Shown piece after piece: positions 5,377-11,547 of a stretch of 11,547 bases of DNA. A program made the position numbers and the translations under genes. The notes under the pieces are model-generated. The model was not told where the DNA came from. It was given only the letters and a program-made list of their open reading frames with translations, and made no database searches. This stretch comes from JBMNRY01 sp050944915 (GTDB lineage Bacteria > Bacillota > Limnochordia > JAAZLZ01). The stretch spans positions 1 to 11,547 of the forward strand of contig JBMNRY010000065.1 in NCBI GenBank assembly GCA_050944915.1, written 5' to 3'. Position 1 is the first letter of the stretch; each line of letters begins with the position of its first letter.

Positions 5377-7650
5377 GTGAGGGACGAGAAGTTGCTCTTA
5401 GCCCATGATGGTACCTACCGGGGGTTTACCCTCGATCCCTTTCAGTTGGAAGCCATCGAATATATCGAGCAGGGCTATTCGGTGTTGGTTTCGGCGCCCA
5501 CCGGGGTCGGTAAGACCCTCATCGCCGATTATGTCATCGAAAAGAACTATCGGGAAGGCAAGCAAGTTATCTATACGGCACCGATTAAAGCCCTTAGTAA
5601 TCAGAAATTTAAAGAATTCAAACGGCTCTTGGGACCCGAGGCGGTAGGGATCCTCACCGGGGATTTAGTCATCAACCAGGATGCTCCCATTTTGATCATG
5701 ACTACCGAAATCTTTCGGAATTTGCTCCATGCCGATCTCCATCGGGTGGCCGATGTGGCCTATGTCATTTTCGATGAAATCCATTACATCGACGATGCCG
5801 ACAGGGGTAGTGTCTGGGAGGAAAGTCTGATTTTCATGCCTCCCCAAATGCGTTTTCTCGGTTTGAGTGCCACCATCCCCAATGTGTCCGAATTGGCCGG
5901 TTGGATCGGTGAGATCCAAAATCAGGACATTAAGATCGTTTATCACCATCAACGGGCGGTGCCTCTAGAACATCACCTCTATGAGAAGGAACGGGGTCTT
6001 TGCAGCCGCAAACAACTCTTGAAATATTTCCGCCGTTTAGTCAAGAAAGACCGGATCGGCGATGTGGAGGCCACAACCCACCGGGATTTGGTGGAGTATA
6101 TTGGGCCGGGCTATTTCCCCGCCTTGTTTTTCATGTTCAGCCGTCGCCGGTGTGAAGAAAGCGCTTGGGAACTGTCCCAAACCAACGACTATTTAGAACC
6201 CGGGGAAAAGGAACACATCAGGCAGATCGCCATGGCCATCGCCGAGCGTTATCCCGCCGGTGGGGTTAGCCGTGTACGGAATCTCCTCTCCCTGTGGCAG
6301 AAGGGCATTGCTTTTCACCACGCGGGGCTGATGCCCGTAGTCAAAGATGTGGTAGAAGAACTCTTCGAAAAGCGACTGTTGAAAATTATTTACTGCACCG
6401 AGACCTTTGCCGTGGGCCTTAACTTTCCCTGTCGTACCGTCTGTTTTGAATCTTTGACCAAATGGGACGGACATACTTTCCGGCCCTTAGCTAACCGGGA
6501 GTATTTCCAAATGGCCGGTCGGGCGGGAAGGCGGGGGATCGACGAAGAAGGTTTCGTCTTTTCCGTCATCAATCTCACCTATTTCCGTCCCGATGAATTG
6601 CCTAGCTTGCGGGAGCAAGACGTAGAACCCCTACGGAGCCGTTTCTCCTTGGCCTATAATACAGTTCTCAATTTGGTGCAAAACTATCGGCCCGAGGAAA
6701 TCGAACGGATTTTGCAGCAGAACTTTGCCAGCTATCAGAATAAGGCCCAACGGGAGCGTTGGCAGCGGGAGTTACAGGAAATAGAGGCCCGCCAAGAGGC
6801 TGAATACTGTGCTGCCCGGTGGAAACCGGAATGTCCTGTCGATGATCGGAGACTGCGGAGCAGACTCCAGCGGAAGCAAGAGCGATTGGCTGCCCTAGGG
6901 GGTACCCGCCGGGAAAGGCGGGAACGTCACATCTTGCAGCGGGAAATCGCCCAATTGGAAAAACAACTGCGGGGCTCCCGTAAGAAGTGTTCGCCAGAAC
7001 AGATCCGCCATTGTCGGAGTCAGATGAGGACCTGGCAGATCGAAGAAAGGCAATTGCGTCGCTTGCAACGGCGGTTGGCGGAAATGCAAGCCCCCGATTA
7101 TTATCTCCAAGAGTTTCAAATGAAGAAGGAATTCCTCCAAGCCCTGGATTATCTAAGGGACGACGAACTAACGGCCCGGGGTCTTTTTGCCTCCCGGATC
7201 TATGTCCAGGAATTATTGGTTACCGAACTCTTCTTCGAAGGGTTCTTCCATGAATTAACACCGGATCAAATCAATGCTTTAGTGGTCGGCATCGATTATG
7301 AGCCGCGACGCAATGAATTGCGTCACCCCCAAAATTTCATCAACCTGACACCGGTGATGAAGATCATCAAGTATCTATCCAGCATGGAAGACTCCTTCAC
7401 CGAACTAAACACGGTGCGTTTCCACGACCATCTAGTCGGTGCCGCCTACCGCTGGAGCCAAGGGGCTAGCTTCAACGAGCTTCTGCAAGGGGTAGGGGTA
7501 GAGGAGGGGGATCTGGTCTACGGCTTACGGCGGGGGATCGACTTGCTCAGACAGATCCGCGCCGCGGCTGGGGAGGATAAATCTTTAGTAGCCAAGCTCC
7601 AGGGCTGTATCGAGAAAATGGACCGGGATGAAGTAGCCATCGTCCTTTGA
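5377..7650 (+). CDS. Ski2-like DExH-box helicase with cysteine-containing insert
   Basis: A 757-residue superfamily 2 helicase resembling Ski2/Mtr4 and bacterial HelY, probably acting on RNA in the cytosol using ATP. It has a Q-motif-like start (FTLDPFQLEAI, 17-27), Walker A APTGVGKT (40-47), PIKALSNQK (69-77), TTEIF (109-113), DEIH (133-136) and SAT (164-166). The second RecA domain has FHHAGLMP (313-320), TETFAVGLNFP (341-351) and QMAGRAGRRGID (378-389). A charged, coiled-coil-like insert (about 455-575) replaces the arch and holds two C-x7-C pairs (Cys478/486 and Cys538/546). The C-terminus from about 580 matches the DSHCT domain, with WSQGASFNELL and EEGDLVYGLRRGIDLLRQI. The GTG start has AAAGGA 11 bases before it, and no better start is seen. 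It sits between yigZ and comEC in the same direction. Confidence 0.95.
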   Translation: MRDEKLLLAHDGTYRGFTLDPFQLEAIEYIEQGYSVLVSAPTGVGKTLIADYVIEKNYREGKQVIYTAPIKALSNQKFKEFKRLLGPEAVGILTGDLVINQDAPILIMTTEIFRNLLHADLHRVADVAYVIFDEIHYIDDADRGSVWEESLIFMPPQMRFLGLSATIPNVSELAGWIGEIQNQDIKIVYHHQRAVPLEHHLYEKERGLCSRKQLLKYFRRLVKKDRIGDVEATTHRDLVEYIGPGYFPALFFMFSRRRCEESAWELSQTNDYLEPGEKEHIRQIAMAIAERYPAGGVSRVRNLLSLWQKGIAFHHAGLMPVVKDVVEELFEKRLLKIIYCTETFAVGLNFPCRTVCFESLTKWDGHTFRPLANREYFQMAGRAGRRGIDEEGFVFSVINLTYFRPDELPSLREQDVEPLRSRFSLAYNTVLNLVQNYRPEEIERILQQNFASYQNKAQRERWQRELQEIEARQEAEYCAARWKPECPVDDRRLRSRLQRKQERLAALGGTRRERRERHILQREIAQLEKQLRGSRKKCSPEQIRHCRSQMRTWQIEERQLRRLQRRLAEMQAPDYYLQEFQMKKEFLQALDYLRDDELTARGLFASRIYVQELLVTELFFEGFFHELTPDQINALVVGIDYEPRRNELRHPQNFINLTPVMKIIKYLSSMEDSFTELNTVRFHDHLVGAAYRWSQGASFNELLQGVGVEEGDLVYGLRRGIDLLRQIRAAAGEDKSLVAKLQGCIEKMDRDEVAIVL

Positions 7651-7655
7651 TCTTT

Positions 7656-7716
7656 CGGCAGGAAAAGGAGTACCGATGGCCAAATAATATCTAGCACCCC
7701 CGATACGCCCCTGCCG
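7656..7716. repeat. Inverted repeat in the helicase-comEC gap
   Basis: CGGCAGG (7656-7662) is the exact reverse complement of CCTGCCG (7710-7716), with a 47-base loop, in the 82-base gap between the helicase and comEC. The loop holds a complete ribosome site and a three-codon reading frame. The 3' arm ends two bases before the comEC ribosome site AAAGGTGG (7719-7726), so pairing could affect access to that site. No T run follows, so it is not a terminator. Confidence 0.3.
7665..7687 (+). other. Possible mini-ORF (Met-Ala-Lys-stop) with strong ribosome site
   Basis: AAGGAG (7665-7670), a 5-base spacer and ATG GCC AAA TAA (7676-7687) make a well-formed translation start that ends after three codons. 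It lies 45 bases upstream of the comEC ATG, in the loop of the inverted repeat 7656-7716. It could be a regulatory mini-ORF, a leftover of an older gene start, or chance. Confidence 0.2.
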
Positions 7717-7732
7717 GTAAAGGTGGTTGCTT

Positions 7733-10108
7733 ATGCGGCGTGTTTTACTGGGGGTCCTTAGCTTTTATAGCAGTGGGATTATTTGTGGTTTCCTTTGGCC
7801 CCAGGGGGGCCTTTATCTATTCTGGCCTTTACTCCTCGGCAGCGGCTGTTATATCTATTACATCTACCGCCGGCCGCCGGGTCGTCCATCCCTGCCTTTA
7901 TATCTATTGATCCTTTTATGCGCCTGGTTCCATACGGCTAACCACTGGCAGGCTCCCCGGCAGCTCCATCCCTTCCTAGGCCGTCCCGTCCTTTGGCAGG
8001 GGGTGGTCGACGATTTTCCCCGGGTGAGTAATGGTCGCCAGCAGTTTACCCTCCGCCTGGAAGGCATCGAAGAAGCCGGTCGCTGGTGGCAGGGCCGGGG
8101 CAAGATCCGGGTCACCTTCGATTGGTCACCCCAAGATGGTCCTGAAGTGGCCTATGGCGATAATCTGCTCCTTAAGACTCCCTTGCGCCTGCCCCGTCGG
8201 GCGGGCAACCCGGGGGAATTTTGCTCCTACAGTTATTTCACCCGGTTGGGTATGGGAGCCACCAGTTTTGTGGAAGAACCAAGCCAGATCCTGCAGCAGC
8301 GCTCCGGGGGAGGCCAGACCCTATGGGCTTGGGCCTATTCCCTACGCCACAGCATGATCGATTACTGGACGGAACTTTTACCCGGCCCTGCCGGGGGCTT
8401 GTTAATCTCCATGGCTACCGGTGCCCGGGAGTATTTGACCGATGATGTGGAAAGGGATTTTAGTCGGTCGGGATTAGGCCATCTCCTCAGCGTTTCTGGG
8501 ATCCATGTGGGTTTAGTCGGTCTGTTTATCCGCCGTTTAGCAAGTCTTTTACGGCTGCCCCCGAAAATCCGGCCCGGCTTTATCTTTTTGGGCATGCTCT
8601 TTTACGTCCTGGCCAGCGGTGGTCGGCCTTCGGCCTGGCGGGCTTTAATCATGGCTTGCGGGGGTATCTTGATTCCTTATCTGCAGCGGCGGGTCGATTT
8701 GATGAGCCTTTGGACCCTGGCGGCCCTCCTTCTCTTGATTCATAATCCCCTCCAGCTGGGGGAGATCGGTTTCCAATTATCCTTTACTGCCACCTGGTTT
8801 CTCATCAACCTCCTTCCCTATCTGGAGCGGCTTTTACCATCCTATTTGGCCGCCTGTATCGCTGTTCAATTGGGGGTGCTGCCCCTGATGGCCTACCACT
8901 TCGGCCAAGTGGCAGGGGCAGGCTTTATCGCCAACCCCCTGGCCGTTCCCCTGGCCGGTTTTGCCCTCGCTTTCGGCTTGCTCACTTGGTTGGTAGGAAG
9001 CATCTTGCCGACCATAGGCTCCCTTTTGGCCTATCCTTTAGCCTGGCTTTTGCGGTTGTTAATCATCATCGCCCAAGGAACGGCCCGACTTCCCCTCTAT
9101 TGGGAACCGGCGGCACCGAACCCTTTATTCTTGCTCCTTTATTACCTTTGCCTTGGCTACTGCTTCTATGCCGAAGGGAAGCTGACCATCCATCGCCTTG
9201 GTCAAAGGGTTATCCGTTATCGCCAGCTGGTAGCCATCGGTTTATGCCTTACCTTCTTCGTATGGAGCGGATACTGGCGAGCCAACCAGAAGGATTTGCG
9301 CATTACCTTTATCGATGTGGGCCAGGGTAATGCCATTTTGTTGGAGTTTCCCCAAAAGAAGACAATGCTCATCGATGGCGGTGGTCGGCCCTATACCGAT
9401 GTGGGGGCCAATATCCTTCTGCCCTTTTTGCGCCACCAGGGAATCCGCCGGATCGATGTCCTAGTTTGTACCCATCCCCATGAAGATCATTACCTAGGTT
9501 TGATCACCGTTCTGGAAAACCTAGAGGTAGGCCAAATCATCGATAACGGTCAAAGGGGCCCCAGGAGCTCCTATGGGCATTATCGTCGCTTGGTCGAGGA
9601 GGGGGAGTATATCCAAGGGCGGGCTGGTCTGGTGGTGGAAATAGGGGGCGGTCGGTTGAAATTCCTCCATCCTCCGGAAAACCCCCTGGTGGGGACCGGC
9701 TCCGATGTGAATAATAATTCCCTGGTTGGCCTCTTGGCTTTCCAGGGGGTGGAGTTTTTGGTCACGGGCGATCTAGATCGGGCTGGTCAGGAGTTCATGT
9801 TGGCCCGGCAACTGGTACCCCAGGCCCAGCTGTTCCAATTTCCCCATCACGGAAGCATCAACGCCTTTGTGCCCCCGTTCATCGGGGCCGTCAATCCGGA
9901 GCTCGTAGTGATCCCTGTGGGCCTTAATTCCTTTGGACAGCCGGCAGGGGCCATTATCGATGCCTTCGCCGAAGGGGAGATTCCCCTGTGGCGCACCGAC
10001 CGGGATGGCGCAGTGACCATCACCCTTCGGAAGGGCCGTTACCGGGTGAGCAGTTACCTTAACCGCTGGTGGCGCAGGAATTGGTTAGCAGGGGTAGAAA
10101 CTTCCTAG
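7733..10108 (+). CDS. comEC: DNA uptake channel protein ComEC/Rec2
   Basis: A 791-residue integral membrane protein that in competent bacteria forms the channel carrying single-stranded DNA into the cell. The N-terminal two helices (about 5-45) and the following soluble OB-like region (about 75-190) fit the ComEC N-terminal domain (DUF4131). The multi-helix competence domain (about 215-480) starts with the hallmark HLLSVSGIHVGLV (250-262). After a further helix (about 498-513) comes a metallo-beta-lactamase-like domain with FIDVGQGNAILLE (526-538) and THPHEDHYLGL (580-590). It continues with TGDLD (678-682), FPHHGS (703-708) and NSFGQP (732-737). Metal ligands look intact, so a nuclease-type site is plausible. 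The length is usual. A TTG at 7727 is in frame, but the ATG at 7733 has AAAGGTGG 6 bases upstream. No comEA or comEB is adjacent. holA follows after 13 bases. Confidence 0.96.
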   Translation: MRRVLLGVLSFYSSGIICGFLWPQGGLYLFWPLLLGSGCYIYYIYRRPPGRPSLPLYLLILLCAWFHTANHWQAPRQLHPFLGRPVLWQGVVDDFPRVSNGRQQFTLRLEGIEEAGRWWQGRGKIRVTFDWSPQDGPEVAYGDNLLLKTPLRLPRRAGNPGEFCSYSYFTRLGMGATSFVEEPSQILQQRSGGGQTLWAWAYSLRHSMIDYWTELLPGPAGGLLISMATGAREYLTDDVERDFSRSGLGHLLSVSGIHVGLVGLFIRRLASLLRLPPKIRPGFIFLGMLFYVLASGGRPSAWRALIMACGGILIPYLQRRVDLMSLWTLAALLLLIHNPLQLGEIGFQLSFTATWFLINLLPYLERLLPSYLAACIAVQLGVLPLMAYHFGQVAGAGFIANPLAVPLAGFALAFGLLTWLVGSILPTIGSLLAYPLAWLLRLLIIIAQGTARLPLYWEPAAPNPLFLLLYYLCLGYCFYAEGKLTIHRLGQRVIRYRQLVAIGLCLTFFVWSGYWRANQKDLRITFIDVGQGNAILLEFPQKKTMLIDGGGRPYTDVGANILLPFLRHQGIRRIDVLVCTHPHEDHYLGLITVLENLEVGQIIDNGQRGPRSSYGHYRRLVEEGEYIQGRAGLVVEIGGGRLKFLHPPENPLVGTGSDVNNNSLVGLLAFQGVEFLVTGDLDRAGQEFMLARQLVPQAQLFQFPHHGSINAFVPPFIGAVNPELVVIPVGLNSFGQPAGAIIDAFAEGEIPLWRTDRDGAVTITLRKGRYRVSSYLNRWWRRNWLAGVETS

Positions 10109-10121
10109 GGGAGATGATTTG

Positions 10122-11117
10122 ATGATCCATGCGATCTTTGACGACTGGCAGCGGGGGGAATTCCCCCAAATCAGTTTGTTATATGGACCGGAGGATTTCT
10201 TGAAAAACCAAGCTTGGCGGGATCTAGTCGGCAAAATCCTTCGCCCGGAGGAATACCAATGGGCCCTCACCCGCTTAGAGGGAGGCCGAACGACGGCCCG
10301 GGAAATCCTTAGTCATTTGCTCACGGTGCCCTTTGGCGCTTCCACCGGCGTTGTCGTTCTAACAGGGGCCGATGAATTAGAATTGGAACAGCAAAATGAA
10401 CTGGCCGAGGGTCTCGATGGCCTCCCCGGAGATTGTTATCTCCTCCTGGTGGCCCGGGATCTGGATAAAACCCGGAAATTATATAAAAGGATCGTCAAAC
10501 ATGGAAAGGCTTACCAGTTTCCCCGGTTGCAGGGGGCGGGGCTTACCCGCTGGATCGCCACCAGGGCGGAGCAGTTGAACTTATCCCTTCCCCCGGGCTA
10601 CGCCCAAGAGATGGTGACCCTTCTAGGAGATGATTTAGGGCTCATCAACCATGAGTTGGAAAAACTAGCTTTATATGCTGATGGGAAGCCCCTATCGAAA
10701 AAGGAGGCCCAAGATCTTCTTTTCCCCGGGGATCCCCAAGATGACCGTTTGATTTTCAGCCTGGCCGATGGGGTGGCCGCGGGGGATGTCCAGGGGGCCT
10801 TGGAGCATTTGAACCGACTCTTGGCCTGGGGTGTGGAGCCCCTCCATATCTTAGCCATGTTGGCCCGCCAATTTCGCCTGATCAGCCAAGCTTTAACCGT
10901 TGGCCGTCGGCCCGAGGTGATGCAAAAAACCTATGGAGTCCACTCCTTTGTGGCCAAGAAGGCCTGCCAGCAGGCCGGTAATTACACAGAAAAAGAACTA
11001 CCCCCCATTTGGTCGGCCCTAGTCGAGGGCGATGCCCAATTGAAGGGTAGTCTGCCGGCGAAATTAGTTTTAGAGATGTTAATCGTAGCTTTAGCGGAGA
11101 AAAAAACGCCCTGGTAA
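10122..11117 (+). CDS. holA: DNA polymerase III delta subunit
   Basis: A 331-residue clamp-loader subunit that opens the beta sliding clamp as part of the replicative polymerase complex. It has the expected N-terminal SLLYGPEDFLKNQAW (18-32) with the degenerate nucleotide-fold start of HolA. The GVVVLTGADELE strand (76-87) and the INHELEKLALYA segment (175-186) follow. The C-terminal collar helices include IFSLADGVAAGDVQGALEHL (211-230), LHILAMLARQFRLI (241-254) and the closing DAQLKGS (304-310). The length is normal for Bacillota. A TTG at 10119 is in frame, but the ATG at 10122 is the better start, with GGGGAG (10108-10113) 8 bases before it. It follows comEC by 13 bases, a common Bacillota order. 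Its last codons (EKKTPW) are encoded by the 5' arm of the terminator at 11100-11135. Confidence 0.96.
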   Translation: MIHAIFDDWQRGEFPQISLLYGPEDFLKNQAWRDLVGKILRPEEYQWALTRLEGGRTTAREILSHLLTVPFGASTGVVVLTGADELELEQQNELAEGLDGLPGDCYLLLVARDLDKTRKLYKRIVKHGKAYQFPRLQGAGLTRWIATRAEQLNLSLPPGYAQEMVTLLGDDLGLINHELEKLALYADGKPLSKKEAQDLLFPGDPQDDRLIFSLADGVAAGDVQGALEHLNRLLAWGVEPLHILAMLARQFRLISQALTVGRRPEVMQKTYGVHSFVAKKACQQAGNYTEKELPPIWSALVEGDAQLKGSLPAKLVLEMLIVALAEKKTPW

Positions 11118-11135
11118 CTTCCACGGCGTTTTTTT
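11100..11135. terminator. Bidirectional rho-independent terminator between holA and rpsT
   Basis: Seven A plus CGCC (11100-11110) pairs perfectly with GGCG plus seven T (11125-11135), an 11-bp stem. Inside it a short TGG/CCA pairing closes a TAACTT loop. Read on either strand the GC core is followed by a run of seven T, so it can end both the comEC-holA transcript and the opposing rpsT transcript. The 5' arm lies inside the holA coding sequence. Confidence 0.93.
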
Positions 11136-11140
11136 ATCGA

Positions 11141-11407
11141 TTACCCCGTTTGAGAGGTCAAGCGCTTCGACAGCCGCGACTTTAGGCGGGCGGCTTTATT
11201 CTTGTGGATAACACCTTTATTAACGGCCTTATCCATCCGACTGAAGGCACGCTCCAAGGCAGTTACAGCTTCAGTCTGATTGCCGCTGTCTAAAGCTTCT
11301 CGATACCGACGGATGGCTGTCCGTATGGTGGACTTGATCTGCCGGTTACGCAGGGTTTTCTTGGCAGTAACTTTTACCCGCTTAGCGGCCGATTTGGTAT
11401 TCGGCAC
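11141..11407 (-). CDS. rpsT: 30S ribosomal protein S20
   Basis: An 88-residue, strongly basic, all-helical protein that binds 16S rRNA early in assembly of the small ribosomal subunit. The start PNTKSAAKRVKVTAKKTLRN, the central IKSTIRTAIRRYREAL and the KGVIHKNKAARLKSRLSKRL tail are typical of S20, and the length is normal. The frame is open to an ATG at 11482, but the GTG at 11407 is the right start. S20 normally begins M-x-N-x-K/R-S-A, AGGGAGGTG lies 6 bases upstream, and the promoter -10 box lies at 11454-11459. The gene is convergent with holA and separated from it by the two-way terminator, the usual Bacillota arrangement. Confidence 0.97.
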   Translation of the reverse strand: MPNTKSAAKRVKVTAKKTLRNRQIKSTIRTAIRRYREALDSGNQTEAVTALERAFSRMDKAVNKGVIHKNKAARLKSRLSKRLTSQTG

Positions 11408-11422
11408 CCGGTTCACCTCCCT
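11405..11422 (-). promoter_or_regulatory. rpsT: Ribosome binding site and GTG start of rpsT
   Basis: On the - strand the site reads AGGGAGGTGAACCGGGTG. The GGAGGTGA core is fully complementary to the anti-Shine-Dalgarno tail, and the last GTG is the S20 start. Only one base differs from the start region of the NifU-like gene (840-857). This site decides the start against the longer open frame. Confidence 0.8.
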
Positions 11423-11453
11423 ATCCGAGGCTAATGTCCATAAGACCCTACTA

Positions 11454-11482
11454 ATTCTATCATGTCCGTCCATAAAGTTCAA
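11454..11482 (-). promoter_or_regulatory. rpsT: Sigma-A-type promoter of rpsT
   Basis: On the - strand a -35 box TTGAAC (11482-11477), a 17-base spacer and a -10 box TAGAAT (11459-11454, five of six consensus bases) are present, with an extended TG (TGA) directly before the -10. The predicted transcript start near 11447 gives a leader of about 40 bases to the GTG. No gene or RNA could be recognised in the remaining bases 11483-11547. Confidence 0.75.
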
Positions 11483-11547
11483 CTATCAGTCTTACTTTCG
11501 TACGCGTCAAGGTTTAGTAGGCGAAAGACCTCGCTGGTGTTCCTTTG

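Noticed and set aside
7656..7716. Inverted repeat between the helicase and comEC as a terminator
   Set aside because: The 47-base loop and the lack of a T run after either arm argue against rho-independent termination.
11483..11547. Possible RNA or gene start at the right edge
   Set aside because: Only 65 bases remain. No tRNA-like fold, ribosome site with start, or family-like peptide could be supported.

Overview
The window looks like chromosomal DNA of a bacterium in the phylum Bacillota (Firmicutes), probably an anaerobic or deep-branching clostridia/Limnochordia-like lineage. The evidence is the comEC-holA order followed by a convergent rpsT, strong GGAGG-type ribosome binding sites, GTG/TTG starts mixed with ATG, sigma-A-type promoters and a moderate GC content (a little over half by eye). 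The class is a guess. I see no insertion sequences, tRNA genes, CRISPR arrays or phage genes.

Layout. The left end (1-316, + strand) is the tail of a major facilitator superfamily transporter. A small uncharacterised helical protein follows on the + strand (401-601) and converges with a small NifU-type iron-sulfur scaffold protein on the - strand (621-842), which has its own promoter. Next on the - strand are a methyl-accepting chemotaxis protein (starting near 4396) and, 59 bases downstream, a bacterial member of the ADP-dependent glucokinase/phosphofructokinase family (966-2402). The kinase gene ends in a clear rho-independent terminator. The roughly 300 bases between the chemotaxis gene and the next divergent gene hold only a weakly supported 83-codon reading frame.

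From 4700 to 11117 the + strand carries four genes, with gaps of 50, 82 and 13 bases, that look like one transcription unit. They are a YigZ/IMPACT-family protein, a large Ski2-like DExH helicase with a four-cysteine insert, the competence DNA channel ComEC, and the DNA polymerase III delta subunit HolA. A strong two-way terminator (11100-11135) overlaps the end of holA and also serves the convergent gene for ribosomal protein S20 (rpsT, 11141-11407). The rpsT promoter is visible at 11454-11482.

How the genes fit together. The + strand unit joins nucleic-acid functions: an RNA or RNA-protein helicase, single-strand DNA import and clamp loading. The - strand pair puts a membrane chemoreceptor beside a sugar kinase that uses ADP, which suggests, without proving, a link to carbohydrate sensing and use. 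No complete, obviously new multi-gene system is visible. The points most worth a second look are the ADP-dependent kinase and its chemoreceptor neighbour, the cysteine pairs in the helicase insert, the orphan frame upstream of the chemoreceptor, the mini-ORF before comEC, and the almost identical translation start sites of the NifU-like gene and rpsT.
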